A DNA stretch of 64,000 bases from Acidobacteriota bacterium (GCA_022562055.1 JADFQA010000013.1:1-64000); one strand, 5' to 3'. Counted from the first letter of the stretch, positions 1 to 9,142 are shown. The notes: a model not told the origin generated them from the letters alone. Numbers and translations: made by a program.

Positions 1-103
1 CGCGAGAGGGTGGGAGGGAGCGGGAAATGGTGAGAAACGTTGAGAGGCGAAAACCCAGTCAGGACAGGCGTTTCACGGGTTTCCCCAGGTCAGCGGCACC
101 CCC

Positions 104-154
104 AGAATCGGGCTCATAACCCGAAGGGCGCTGGTTCAAATCCTGGCCTCGCTA
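104..154 (+). tRNA. 3' fragment of a tRNA-Met (CAT anticodon), probable old attachment site
   Basis: Only the anticodon arm and 3' half are recognisable. A 5-bp anticodon stem (TCGGG/CCCGA) encloses the loop CTCATAA with anticodon CAT at 115-117, followed by a variable region, a GGTTCAAATCC T-loop and a CCTCGC-type acceptor 3' strand. The sequence upstream has no D-arm and no strand that would pair with the acceptor end, and the T-stem has mismatches, so this is not a functional tRNA. A 3' tRNA half next to an integrase remnant (223-390) is the classic footprint of a site-specific integration event. The att interpretation is inference. Confidence 0.55.
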
Positions 155-222
155 TGAAGAAAGCCCTTGTCTGATGGTTGCCGTCCGGGGCTTGGTCGTG
201 TGTTCTGCTGTTCTACCGGCGG

Positions 223-390
223 CTATCCGGTAGAGGGATCCGGGTTGAGGAGGGCGGCCATGCTGGCGGCGGCTTCGGTGTGCGTCTCGTCGAGGATGTG
301 CTGATAGGTCGCCATGGTGACCGCCGGACTGGAACGGCCGCGCCGTGCGAAGACGACCTTGAGCGGCCCGCAGGTTGCGGAGCACGGCGC
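223..390 (-). pseudogene. C-terminal remnant of a tyrosine-type phage integrase
   Basis: On the minus strand one frame reads LKVVFARRGRSSPAVTMATY followed by QHILDETHTEAAASMAALLN and a TAG stop at 223-225. This matches the end of actinophage-type tyrosine recombinases, where the usual text is LGHSSPAVTMATYQHI; the conserved GH pair is degraded here and the final Tyr is retained. Upstream in the same frame there is a stop at about 400, and only broken pieces resembling the catalytic HTCC/RHT region are visible in other frames. The catalytic domain is therefore gone. It lies beside the tRNA-Met fragment, as integrases normally do. Confidence 0.6.
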
Positions 391-683
391 TGCCTATGTG
401 GGGCAGCACGTGAAGGTGGACCATCCGCTGGTAGCCGGCGAAGATGCCTGGCGCGGCCTGGACCTCTCTGGCGGGCAGCCGGCAGCGCAGCTAGAACCCG
501 GTGCCCGTGAGCTGCGGATGTCGGCCGGCTCTATGATCCTGCCGTTCGGCGCTGAGTCGGGCGGATCCGTGCCGCACCATGGAACGGACCTGGCCTGAGG
601 CGTTCGCCGGATGTGCTGTCCGGCCTGGACTATCATCGCTGGAAGCTGCGGTGGTCAGTGCATCTCGATGGCTGGAGGAATCG

Positions 684-1343
684 GTGGTTTCGGCAGACGA
701 TTCGGCAATGTTGGATGCTCAGCGGGATCATTGGGAGTTGGTGCTTTCCGCGAACGTCGATTTGTTCGGGCTCGATCCAAGCGAGTCGGCGGTGGCCGCG
801 GCGACGGGCTTCGAGGAGGCGGATGCCGTGGATTTGTTGGAGCTGGGGGCCGGCCAGGGACGTGACACGTTGTATCTGGCGGCAGCCGGGTTCTCAGTCA
901 CGGCGTTGGACTACACGGAGACCTCGTTTCGGACCATCGGCACCAAGGCTGCCGAGCAGGGGGCGAGTGTGGTGTGTGTCCGCCATGATGTCCGTGGGTC
1001 GCTGCCATTCCCCGATGGGTCGTTCGATGTGTGTTATTCGCACATGTTGTTCTGTATGGCGTTGACGACGGGCCAGCTCGAGGCGCTGGCCGCTGAGGTG
1101 CGGCGGGTACTGCGTCCCGGTGGTCTGGTGACCTACACCGCGCGGACAACCGACGACGCTCACCACGGAACTGGAATCTATCGGGGTGACGACATGTACG
1201 AGCATGGTGGGTTCATTGTGCACTTCTTCGACCAGGAACTGATCGAACGTCTGTCGGTCGGTTACAAGATCGTCGACCGATTCAACTTTGAAGAGGCCGG
1301 TTTACCACGGCGGCTCGTGTCGGTGACGATGCGGAGGCCCTGA
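684..1343 (+). CDS. Class I SAM-dependent methyltransferase
   Basis: A 219-aa protein. SAM-binding motif I (LLELGAGQGRDT) is at residues 51-62, followed by an acidic LDYTE strand and a motif LPFPDGSFDVCYSH around residue 105. It closes with a RVLRPGG-type turn, so the Rossmann methyltransferase fold is clear. The substrate is not evident. I place the start at GTG 684 because GGAGG lies 5 nt upstream at 675-679; the open frame runs further upstream, but that part is unlike the family, and ATG 708 is the alternative. It sits alone between the integrase remnant and a convergent broken ORF, in a region that looks like a former insertion. Confidence 0.85.
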   Translation: MVSADDSAMLDAQRDHWELVLSANVDLFGLDPSESAVAAATGFEEADAVDLLELGAGQGRDTLYLAAAGFSVTALDYTETSFRTIGTKAAEQGASVVCVRHDVRGSLPFPDGSFDVCYSHMLFCMALTTGQLEALAAEVRRVLRPGGLVTYTARTTDDAHHGTGIYRGDDMYEHGGFIVHFFDQELIERLSVGYKIVDRFNFEEAGLPRRLVSVTMRRP

Positions 1344-1396
1344 GTATCGCTTCGGCCCCATCTACGGAGTACGGATCCTGGGTTGAGAGGCATGCT

Positions 1397-1720
1397 TTAC
1401 GTGCTTAGCTGTGCTCGTGAGCGAACGGCATCGGAAAGTTCCTCGACACCCGGTACGGTTCCGGCGGCGGTGACATCGCCACCGATCATGAGCGTCGGGA
1501 TGGCGGGGACCCGATACGAGGTGATCTGCTCGTAGTCGGAGACGACGTCGATCAAACCTACCGGATGCCAATCGGTACCCCCTTTGGACTCGTGAGCCAG
1601 CAGATCTTCGAAGGCGCCGGGTACACCGTGTGGTATCCGGCAAGTGATCGTTGTACGCCCTCCCCCGAACAGGGATGTAGCGTACGTGCCCGTCTCGACG
1701 ACGTGGCCGCGCGGACTCAG
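1397..1720 (-). pseudogene. Thioredoxin-fold protein remnant lacking a start
   Basis: A minus-strand frame open for 107 codons reads like the second half of a thioredoxin-like protein. It has an LIDVVSDYEQITSYRV segment, the cis-proline turn VPAIPTLMIGG, a short beta-hairpin and a terminal helix VEELSDAV. The expected CxxC region is replaced by TITCRIPHG. There is no ATG, GTG or TTG at the 5' end, and a TAG stands at 1721-1723 in frame, so the gene is 5'-truncated or frameshifted. Family assignment rests on pattern only. Confidence 0.4.
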
Positions 1721-1940
1721 CTAGTGGAGGTCGGCGTGGATTCCTACATAGTGTTAATCCGAGTGGGTCAGTACGCCAGGCCGTGATCAGGCGCGGAGGT
1801 GCCCAACGTGGTTCTTGTCGCGTGCTCTTTGACATCCTTCGTTCGACGTCGGCCGTCTGATCGAAGTCGTTGATTGTCGTACGGGCGTCACCCGGCGGAC
1901 CCTTTCCTCCGGTCGATGTCGGAGCTCTGCCAGTCGGCTG

Positions 1941-2609
1941 TCACATCTGGGCGTCGACGAGTTCTTCTTCGTCTACTGCGCGGCCGGGTCGTACCAGGTA
2001 GATGAGTGGGATGGATAGCAGCGTCACGATGCCTTTGATCAGGATGTTTGTGCGGATGATGTCGGCCACGACCGCGCCCGAGAACACACCACCGAATGCG
2101 ATGAGCGCAAATATGACGGAGTCGATCGGAATGGCGACGATGTTGGATGACAGCACCCTTCCCCATTGCATTCGTTCGCCGAAGTTCTTCACCCAGCGGG
2201 AGTAGATCTCGGTGTCGACAAGTTCGGAGATCACCTCGGCAATGATCGATGCAAACACGATTCTCCATACGGGTCCGAGCACGTCGCCAAACAACTCTGA
2301 CTGGGGTCCTGTTTCCGGGATCAGGTTCATGTTCGTCACGATCCAGAACAACCCAGCCATCACAAGGTTGATCGCTGCACTGGCAAAGATCAGCGTCCGT
2401 GCGACTCTCTTACCGGCGACCTTGTGGACCATGTCGCGAAGGGTGAACGTGATCGGATAGATCAGCGTGCCTCCGTCCATTGCGAACCCGCCGATGTCGA
2501 CAATGCGCAGACTGGTGATGTCGGCAAGGAGCTGCGCTGACACGTAGGCGGCGGCAAGAAGCGCCAGGATCTGGGCACTTCGGACGGTCATCTTGGCTGC
2601 CGAACTCAT
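1941..2609 (-). CDS. yhhQ: Queuosine precursor transporter, YhhQ/DUF165 (VUT) family
   Basis: A polytopic membrane protein of about 222 aa with roughly six hydrophobic segments. The family signatures are visible: GTLIYPITFTLRDMVHKVAG near the N-terminus, VFASIIAEVISELVDTEIYS in the middle, and SSNIVAIPIDSVIFALIAFGG. YhhQ proteins import queuosine precursors such as preQ0/preQ1 for tRNA modification. I chose ATG 2609 because a TACGCT -10 hexamer ends 7 nt upstream, suggesting a leaderless mRNA. A TTG at 2654 would add 15 residues but has no ribosome site. It follows the PPOX gene (2666-3055) on the same strand. Confidence 0.85.
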   Translation of the reverse strand: MSSAAKMTVRSAQILALLAAAYVSAQLLADITSLRIVDIGGFAMDGGTLIYPITFTLRDMVHKVAGKRVARTLIFASAAINLVMAGLFWIVTNMNLIPETGPQSELFGDVLGPVWRIVFASIIAEVISELVDTEIYSRWVKNFGERMQWGRVLSSNIVAIPIDSVIFALIAFGGVFSGAVVADIIRTNILIKGIVTLLSIPLIYLVRPGRAVDEEELVDAQM

Positions 2610-2616
2610 GGTCGCA

Positions 2617-2622
2617 AGCGTA
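2617..2622 (-). promoter_or_regulatory. -10 element (TACGCT) for leaderless yhhQ transcript
   Basis: On the minus strand TACGCT ends 7 nt before ATG 2609, the spacing expected when transcription starts at the start codon. No Shine-Dalgarno sequence precedes that ATG. Confidence 0.45.
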
Positions 2623-2665
2623 CTCGGAGGAGCAGGCCGCTGATTGTCACTCAACCAGCGGACGG

Positions 2666-3055
2666 CTAGCCGCTGAAGGAGTCAATTTCCACGGTGCAGT
2701 TCAACCGAACCTCGCCCTCTTGCGTCCACGGATACTCATCGAGATCAAGGTACTTCTTGGCGAGCTGGTTGATGAGCCACTTCCCATTGGTATCGGTCTC
2801 GACGACACGGCCCTGCATCGTCACGTTGTGATACGCATCACCGGCAGCCACGAAGCTGATCGAGACCCGTGCGTCGCGTTGTAGGTTGTTGGCCTTCACC
2901 CGGCCGAGCACAGTGCTGAACAATAGGTTGTCGCCGTCGCGATCAATCCACATCGCGGTGACGTGAGACGCACCGTCATCAAGCGTGGTCGCGATGAAGA
3001 CCATCATCTTCTCGTCGACCATGTCCTTGATGCTCTGAGGAAGCTCTACACCCAT
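2666..3055 (-). CDS. PPOX-class (pyridoxamine 5'-phosphate oxidase-like, F420-type) enzyme
   Basis: A 129-aa single-domain split-barrel protein. It shows the PPOX-class layout: a FIATTLDDGASHVTAMWI strand pair near the N-terminus, NLLFSTVLGRVKANNL, then ARVSISFV and GRVVETD. Small members of this class in actinobacteria bind F420 or flavin and act as reductases. The exact substrate cannot be read. It is transcribed divergently from prpE, and yhhQ follows closely downstream, so the two may share a transcript. Confidence 0.8.
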   Translation of the reverse strand: MGVELPQSIKDMVDEKMMVFIATTLDDGASHVTAMWIDRDGDNLLFSTVLGRVKANNLQRDARVSISFVAAGDAYHNVTMQGRVVETDTNGKWLINQLAKKYLDLDEYPWTQEGEVRLNCTVEIDSFSG

Positions 3056-3140
3056 GGTTTGACTCCTTCTCCAGGGTGCCCCATCGTAGGTCCCCTCGAC
3101 GATCTCCGCCGACGCCGGTCATGGGGCCGGTGCCATTCGC

Positions 3141-3146
3141 TATCTT
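3141..3146 (+). promoter_or_regulatory. -10 element (TATCTT) for leaderless prpE
   Basis: TATCTT ends exactly 6 nt before ATG 3153 and no ribosome binding site lies between, consistent with a leaderless mRNA. Confidence 0.5.
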
Positions 3147-3152
3147 GAGTCC

Positions 3153-5051
3153 ATGACCGACTCATTCCATGCCACATACAGGCGATCATTGGACCATCCT
3201 GAAGAGTTCTGGGCAGAAGCGGCACAAGACATTGACTGGACCAAACCGTGGCACACGGTGCTTGACCGCCAGGCAACACCGGCCGCTCGGTGGTTCGTCG
3301 GGGGAGAGATGAACACGTGTTACAACGCGCTCGACCGGCACGTCGAGCGTGGTCGAGCCGAGCAAGCCGCCCTGATCTACGACAGTGCAGTCAGGGGCGT
3401 GGTCGAAACGTACACCTACGCCAGTCTTCTCGATCGCGTCGCACGGTTCGCCGGAGTTCTCGTCGCTCGCGGTGTCGGCAAGGGTGATCGAGTCATCATC
3501 TACATGCCGATGATTCCCCAAGCGGTCATTGCAATGTTGGCGTGCGCGAGGATCGGCGCTGTCCACTCTGTCGTGTTCGGCGGGTTCGCCGCAGGTGAGC
3601 TCGCTGTGCGCATCGACGACTGTGAGCCGAAGGCCATCGTTTCGGCTTCGTGCGGTATCGAGGTCGATCGGATAATCGAGTACAAGCCCCTTCTCGATCG
3701 GGCGATTGAGATGGCGACGCACAAACCCGATCATTGTGTCATCTATCAGCGCGACATGTTGACAGCCGACATGCAGTCGGGTCGAGACCTCGACTGGGAG
3801 GAGGAGATGTCGATGGCGGCACCGCACGACTGCGTTCCGGTCGCGGCCACCGACCCGCTGTACATCCTCTACACGTCGGGGACAACGGGACAGCCGAAGG
3901 GGATCGTTCGAGACAACGGTGGCCACGCCGTTGCCCTGAAGTGGTCGATGCAGAACGTCTACGACGTGAGTCCCGGAGAGGTGTGGTGGGCGGCATCCGA
4001 TGTCGGTTGGGTCGTAGGTCACTCCTACATTGTTTACGCCCCCCTCATGCACGGCTGCACATCGGTGCTTTACGAAGGTAAGCCGGTCGGAACGCCGGAT
4101 GCCGGTGCGTTCTGGAGAGTCATTGCAGACCACGGTGTCGTGAGCATGTTCACCGCTCCGACCGCTATCCGAGTGATCCGCCAGCATGACCCGGACGCAT
4201 CGTTGCTCGCCGACCATGACCTGAGCAGGTTGCGATCACTGTTCTTAGCCGGAGAGCGCCTTGACCCGGCAACGCTCGCCTGGTCAGAGGAGAAGCTGGG
4301 CGTTCCGGTAATCGACCATTGGTGGCAAACCGAAACCGGTTGGGCGATTGCAGCGACATCGCTGGGCATAGACAGCTCCCCAGTGAAGCCTGGTTCTCCG
4401 GGGCGACCGGTTCCGGGGTGGGAGGTGGCGGTGCTTGGTCCAAACGGTGCTGAACTTCCAGCAGGCGAGATCGGTGCGCTGTGTGTGAAGCTCCCGATGC
4501 CTCCGAGTTCGTTTCCGACACTCTGGAATGCGGAGCAACGGTTTGTTGAAACCTACCTCTCCGGGTTCGCGGGATTCTATGAGACTGCCGACGCGGGTTT
4601 TATCGACGACACCGGTTACGTCTTTGTCATGGCTCGGACCGACGACATCATCAACGTTGCCGGTCATCGTCTTTCCACCGGTGCTCTCGAAGAGGTGCTC
4701 ATGTCGCATCCTTTGGTTGCCGAGTGCGCCGTGATCGGTGTCGCGGATGATCTGAAAGGGCAGCTTCCGATCGGGTTGCTGGTTCTCCAGGTCGGTGTCG
4801 ATCAGAACACCGAAGACGTTGTTAGCGATGTGGTTGCTGCGGTTCGTGAGCAGATCGGTCCGGTCGCGGCGTTCAAGTCGACTGCTGTCGTCAAGCGTCT
4901 TCCGAAAACACGGTCTGGCAAGATACTCAGAGGAACGATCGCCAAAATCGCTAATGACGAGGCCTGGAAGATGCCGGCCACGGTCGATGATCCGGCGATC
5001 TTCGACGAGATCACCGAAGCGCTGGGCACGATCGGCTACCCACATCGGTAG
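3153..5051 (+). CDS. prpE: Propionyl-CoA synthetase
   Basis: A 632-aa member of the acyl-CoA synthetase (ANL) superfamily, the usual length for PrpE. The ATP-binding motif YTSGTTGQPKG is at 240-250, the WWQTETG adenylate motif at about 390, the hinge segment YETADAGFIDDTGY near 475-490, and the catalytic lysine lies in KTRSGKILRG near 590. It converts propionate (or a related short acid) plus CoA and ATP to the acyl-CoA in the cytosol. The N-terminal YRRSLDHPEEFWAEAA cap is typical of acetyl/propionyl-CoA synthetases, and the pattern favours PrpE over Acs. An SDR with a good ribosome site follows 53 nt later. Confidence 0.88.
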   Translation: MTDSFHATYRRSLDHPEEFWAEAAQDIDWTKPWHTVLDRQATPAARWFVGGEMNTCYNALDRHVERGRAEQAALIYDSAVRGVVETYTYASLLDRVARFAGVLVARGVGKGDRVIIYMPMIPQAVIAMLACARIGAVHSVVFGGFAAGELAVRIDDCEPKAIVSASCGIEVDRIIEYKPLLDRAIEMATHKPDHCVIYQRDMLTADMQSGRDLDWEEEMSMAAPHDCVPVAATDPLYILYTSGTTGQPKGIVRDNGGHAVALKWSMQNVYDVSPGEVWWAASDVGWVVGHSYIVYAPLMHGCTSVLYEGKPVGTPDAGAFWRVIADHGVVSMFTAPTAIRVIRQHDPDASLLADHDLSRLRSLFLAGERLDPATLAWSEEKLGVPVIDHWWQTETGWAIAATSLGIDSSPVKPGSPGRPVPGWEVAVLGPNGAELPAGEIGALCVKLPMPPSSFPTLWNAEQRFVETYLSGFAGFYETADAGFIDDTGYVFVMARTDDIINVAGHRLSTGALEEVLMSHPLVAECAVIGVADDLKGQLPIGLLVLQVGVDQNTEDVVSDVVAAVREQIGPVAAFKSTAVVKRLPKTRSGKILRGTIAKIANDEAWKMPATVDDPAIFDEITEALGTIGYPHR

Positions 5052-5104
5052 TGACCGACCAAGGCGACGATCACTTCTAAGCTCCGGCTCAGAAACGGAG
5101 GCAC

Positions 5105-5872
5105 ATGGATACGGGACTTGCAGGCAAGGGAGTGTTGGTCACCGGTGGCGCCGGCGGCATCGGTACTGAGATCGTGCGTGCTTTTGCGCAGGAGGGCGCC
5201 AAGGTTGTGGTCCACTACCACACCTCTCGGGACGCAGCTGTGGAGCTCGCAGCCGAGATCGATGGTGTCGCCCTTGGTGCCGATCTGACCGACGAGGCCG
5301 AGGCGGACGCGCTCATACCCGCCGCCGTCGAAGCTCTTGGTCGGCTTGACGTTGTGTGTGCCAACGCCGGGTGGTGGCCTGGCGATGACACGCCCATTTG
5401 GGAAATGGACCTTGAGCGGTGGCGCACCACCATCGACGCCAATCTCACGACAACCTTCCTTACGGCGCGGGCCTTTTTTCGCCACCTCGTGACCACAAGA
5501 ACAGGTTCGCTGATCTTGACGGCGTCGACCGCCGGACAGTTCGGCGAAGCAGGTCACTCGGACTACGCGGCTGCCAAAGGCGCCCTCCAGTCAGGGCTTT
5601 TGCTGTCTCTCAAGAACGAGGCTGCCCGTATCGGAGATGGCGTGCGGGTGAACGCGATCAACCCGGGATGGATCGTTACTCCGCGCAAGGAAGGATCGAT
5701 CACACAGGACCACGTTGAGTGGGCAACCGCAACTATGTCGCTCAAAAAACTGGGGAGACCTCAGGATGTTGCTACCGCTGCTGTGATGCTTGCGTCGGAC
5801 ACCATCTCAGGGCACGTCTCGGGTCAGGTGATCACGGTGGCCGGCGGTATGGAGGGGAGGATCATTCAATGA
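5105..5872 (+). CDS. Short-chain dehydrogenase/reductase (SDR)
   Basis: A 255-aa classical SDR. The cofactor motif TGGAGGIG lies at about residues 13-20, the NAG motif within CANAGWWPG, the catalytic serine in ILTAS, and YAAAK gives the catalytic Tyr and Lys. The C-terminal INPGWIVTP and GQVITVAGG motifs are standard. GGAGG sits 5 nt before the ATG. Its stop overlaps the start of the class V aminotransferase (ATGA at 5869-5872), so the two are translationally coupled and probably act in one pathway. The substrate is unknown. Confidence 0.9.
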   Translation: MDTGLAGKGVLVTGGAGGIGTEIVRAFAQEGAKVVVHYHTSRDAAVELAAEIDGVALGADLTDEAEADALIPAAVEALGRLDVVCANAGWWPGDDTPIWEMDLERWRTTIDANLTTTFLTARAFFRHLVTTRTGSLILTASTAGQFGEAGHSDYAAAKGALQSGLLLSLKNEAARIGDGVRVNAINPGWIVTPRKEGSITQDHVEWATATMSLKKLGRPQDVATAAVMLASDTISGHVSGQVITVAGGMEGRIIQ

Positions 5873-7044
5873 TTGATGTTGCCGCAGTTCGCGCCGACAC
5901 ACCCGGCGTCGACCATGTTGTTCACTTCAACAACGCAGGGGCGTCTCTCATGCCTCGGCCCGTGTATGACAAGATCACTGAGGTTCTCAAGGAGGAGTTT
6001 CTCGGGGGTGGGTACGAAGCAGAGCGCGCTCACGTCGAAGAGATCCAAGCTGTCTACACCTCGCTCGCAAGACTCGTCAACGGGGCAGTGGACGAGATCG
6101 CGGTCGTCGACAACGCGACTGTCGGGTGGCAGCAGGCGTTCTATGGCATGCGGTTCGAGCCTGGTGATCAGGTGTTAACGACGACCACTGAGTACGGCGC
6201 TAATTTTGTGGCCTACCTCCAGATCGCGCAGCGGAAGGGGATTACTGTCGACATTGTTCCTGATACCGAGACCGGCGAGATGGACGTTACCGCGCTGGAA
6301 TCGATGATCACGGACCGCACCAAGTTGATCTCCATCAACCACATGCCGACGAGCGGTGGCCTCGTCAATCCAGTTGCTGAGGTGGGGAAGGTTGCCCGGA
6401 GTGCTGGTGTGCCATTCCTTCTCGATGCGTGTCAGACGCTTGGGCAGATGCCAATTGATGTTGAAGCTATTGGCTGTGACATGGTCATGGGTACGAGTCG
6501 TAAGTTTCTGCGCGGTCCGCGTGGTGTCGGATTTCTTTGGGTACGGGGCTCGATGTTGGACAGGCTCGATCCGATCGTGCTCGACCACCATGGCGCTAAA
6601 TGGACGTCTCCGACGAGTTTCAGACCGGTCGCTACCGCACGACGGTTTGAGCATTGGGAGTCGATGATCGCGGCAAAAATCGGGTTTGGTGTCGCTGTTG
6701 ATTACGCACTTGATCTTGGACTTGAGTTGATCTGGGAAAGGGTCCAGGACTTGTCGAGCGAATTGCGTGTACGGCTTCAGGAAACTCCTGGTGTGACCCT
6801 TCACGACCGTGGTCGGGTACAGGGCGCAATCGTTACATTTGATGTTGCCGGGGTGGATCCGCACGTGGTTCGTGATGTGCTCAAGTCGGGCGGCATCAAT
6901 GTGTCTTTCAGTACCCGCGCTTCGAGTGTTATCGACTTTGATCGGCGCGGTATCACGTCGCTTGTCCGTGCGGCGCCGCATTACTTCAATACGAGTGACG
7001 AAATCGGCACACTTGCCGAGGCGGTTGGCGGTTTGGTGCTCTGA
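5869..7044 (+). CDS. Class V PLP-dependent aminotransferase (cysteine desulfurase/epimerase-like)
   Basis: A 391-aa fold-type I PLP enzyme. HFNNAGASLMP near the N-terminus, INHMPTSGGLVNPV, LLDACQTLGQMP (PLP-binding Asp) and the lysine in GTSRKFLRGPRGVGFLWV (Schiff base) are diagnostic of the class V/NifS-like family. The active-site loop Cys of true cysteine desulfurases is not apparent, so a desulfurase role is not supported; isopenicillin epimerase-like or lyase roles are equally possible. ATG 5869 overlaps the SDR stop, which indicates coupling. Confidence 0.82.
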   Translation: MIDVAAVRADTPGVDHVVHFNNAGASLMPRPVYDKITEVLKEEFLGGGYEAERAHVEEIQAVYTSLARLVNGAVDEIAVVDNATVGWQQAFYGMRFEPGDQVLTTTTEYGANFVAYLQIAQRKGITVDIVPDTETGEMDVTALESMITDRTKLISINHMPTSGGLVNPVAEVGKVARSAGVPFLLDACQTLGQMPIDVEAIGCDMVMGTSRKFLRGPRGVGFLWVRGSMLDRLDPIVLDHHGAKWTSPTSFRPVATARRFEHWESMIAAKIGFGVAVDYALDLGLELIWERVQDLSSELRVRLQETPGVTLHDRGRVQGAIVTFDVAGVDPHVVRDVLKSGGINVSFSTRASSVIDFDRRGITSLVRAAPHYFNTSDEIGTLAEAVGGLVL

Positions 7045-7167
7045 CAGGCGGCGACCGTTTTTCCGTTAGGGACTGTATGGTTCCGCTCCAACACGGTGCC
7101 GAAGTCTTGTAACCGGACGGCTGAATCCCGAGAGGCAGGGGGCGTGTTTGGCGATGTAGCGCGGGTG

Positions 7168-7173
7168 TAAAAT
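7168..7173 (+). promoter_or_regulatory. -10 element (TAAAAT) for leaderless ABC exporter gene
   Basis: TAAAAT ends 6 nt before ATG 7180 with no Shine-Dalgarno sequence in between; predicted leaderless start. Confidence 0.5.
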
Positions 7174-7179
7174 TGTCGC

Positions 7180-9120
7180 ATGATGCACGGAAGTTCCTTC
7201 GGCGCGTTCATGCGCCAAGATGATTCTCAGTCACCTCCACCGATCGACCGTGCATTGCTCAGGCGCGTACTGACTTACGCGACTCCGTACCGGCCTCAGC
7301 TTGTCGTCGTTCTCATAACCATCTTCGTGATCTCGACGTTGACGCTCGGCCCACCGCTGCTCATGCGGACGTTGATCGACACGGCCATTCCCAAGGAGAA
7401 CCTCAGCTTGGTGACATGGTTGGGCCTCGGCATGGTCGCGATCCCGTTGATCAATGGAGTGGTCGGCGTTCTCCAGCGGCGGGCAACAGCGCAGATGGGC
7501 GAGGGCATCATCTTCGACCTGAGAGGGCAGCTGTTCGACCATCTCCAGTCGATGTCGCTCGGGTTCTACACGAACACAAAGACCGGTGAGCTGATGAGCC
7601 GCCTGAACTCCGACGTGATCGGCGCCCAGCAGGCCGTCACTGCGACGTTCGTGTCGTTGGTGGCAAACACTTTCACCGTCATTGTGACGTCAATCATCAT
7701 GCTGAGACTCGAATGGCGCCTCACGCTGCTGGCAATTTCGATACTGCCGGCGTTCATCTACGCATCGCGTAAGGTCGGCGTCCGACTGCGGGAAGTGCGT
7801 CGACTCCAGATGGTGAACAACGCGACCATGAACGCGATTATGCAGGAGACCCTGTCGGTTTCTGGGGCGCTGCTGGTCAAGTTGTTTGGTAGGGCGACCT
7901 ACGAATCGGACCGTTTTAGTAACTCTGCTGCCCATGTGCGCGATCTCGGTGTTCGTCAGGCAGTGATCGGAAGATGGTTCTTCATGGCGCTCGGGCTGCT
8001 CTCGGCACTTGGTACGGCAGTGACCTTCTGGCTTGGCGCCGTATTTGTCATCAACGGTGCCATCACTATCGGTACGGTTGTCGCACTCAGCGCGTACCTC
8101 GGCTTGCTCTACGGTCCGCTCACCGCGCTTGCAAACGCCAGGGTTGAGTTCACGACTTCGATGGTTTCGTTCGAGCGCGTGTTCGAGGTGCTTGACCTAC
8201 CGCTCGATGTGCCTCTGCCGGTCGACCCAGTGGACCTGGAGAACGTTGCCGGCTTGGTCGAGTTCCGCGACGTCTCGTTTGCTTACCAGGCGACTGCTGG
8301 TGCCGGTCTTGAGTCTGTGGCACGGTTTGGTTGGGGAGACAGCGGACAAACCGACGACATCCTCCGGCAGCGCTCGTCTGCGTTGACCCTCCAGGATGTG
8401 TCCTTCGTCATCCACCCTGGGCAGACCGTCGCCCTCGTTGGGCCGTCGGGCGCTGGCAAGACGACGATGACGTACCTGGTGCCGAGGTTGTATGACGTAG
8501 TCAGCGGGGCCGTGTTGATCGACGGTATCGACGTTCGCAACATCTCTCCCCGCACGCTGTCTCAGGCAGTAGGCGTCGTCACTCAAGAGACGTATTTGTT
8601 CCATGACACAATCGAGGCGAACCTCAGATACGCGAAGCCATCAGCAACCCTTGACGAGATGCGTGCTGCGGCCGACGCGGCGAACATACTCGACTACATC
8701 GATTCGTTACCTGACGGTTTCGCAACCAGGGTCGGCGAGCGCGGATATCGACTCTCCGGCGGCGAAAAACAGCGCGTCGCCATTGCGAGAGTGATCTTGA
8801 AGAACCCGTCGATTCTGATCCTCGACGAGGCGACCTCGCATCTCGATTCGCAGTCTGAGGCGCTCGTGCAAGACGCGTTGGAGCGCGTGATGCGGGACCG
8901 CACGTCGCTTGTCATTGCCCATCGCCTGTCGACCATTGTGAACGCCGACGCCATCCTCGTCGTCGACAACGGGCGCATACAAGAGACCGGGACTCACGAA
9001 GAGCTGCTTGCCCAATCGGGACTGTATGCCACCTTGTTCGAGAAACAGTTCAGGGACGTTTCGGCTGATGGAGCGGACAGGGCTGACGCCACAGAGCGGG
9101 CCGACGCCGCTGACAGATAG
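7180..9120 (+). CDS. ABC exporter, fused permease and ATPase (MsbA/MDR type)
   Basis: A 646-aa half-transporter expected to act as a homodimer in the inner membrane. About six membrane segments occupy residues 35-310. The nucleotide-binding domain has Walker A GPSGAGKTT (421-429), the Q-loop VTQETYLF, the signature LSGGEKQR (525-532), Walker B ILILDEAT and the H-loop IAHRLST. An unusual stretch of about 30 residues (373-403, including GWGDSGQTDDIL) sits between the A-loop FAYQ and the strand leading to Walker A. The C-terminus is a short acidic repetitive tail built from RADA-type units. The substrate cannot be read. Confidence 0.88.
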   Translation: MMHGSSFGAFMRQDDSQSPPPIDRALLRRVLTYATPYRPQLVVVLITIFVISTLTLGPPLLMRTLIDTAIPKENLSLVTWLGLGMVAIPLINGVVGVLQRRATAQMGEGIIFDLRGQLFDHLQSMSLGFYTNTKTGELMSRLNSDVIGAQQAVTATFVSLVANTFTVIVTSIIMLRLEWRLTLLAISILPAFIYASRKVGVRLREVRRLQMVNNATMNAIMQETLSVSGALLVKLFGRATYESDRFSNSAAHVRDLGVRQAVIGRWFFMALGLLSALGTAVTFWLGAVFVINGAITIGTVVALSAYLGLLYGPLTALANARVEFTTSMVSFERVFEVLDLPLDVPLPVDPVDLENVAGLVEFRDVSFAYQATAGAGLESVARFGWGDSGQTDDILRQRSSALTLQDVSFVIHPGQTVALVGPSGAGKTTMTYLVPRLYDVVSGAVLIDGIDVRNISPRTLSQAVGVVTQETYLFHDTIEANLRYAKPSATLDEMRAAADAANILDYIDSLPDGFATRVGERGYRLSGGEKQRVAIARVILKNPSILILDEATSHLDSQSEALVQDALERVMRDRTSLVIAHRLSTIVNADAILVVDNGRIQETGTHEELLAQSGLYATLFEKQFRDVSADGADRADATERADAADR

Positions 9121-9142
9121 ATCTGCGTCTGCGGCAACCGGT

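Noticed and set aside
1362-1835. 157-codon minus-strand open frame
   Set aside because: Arg-rich text without protein pattern; another frame of the same strand carries the thioredoxin-like signal.
6175-6981. 268-codon minus-strand frame inside the class V aminotransferase
   Set aside because: It is an antisense shadow of a well-supported gene.
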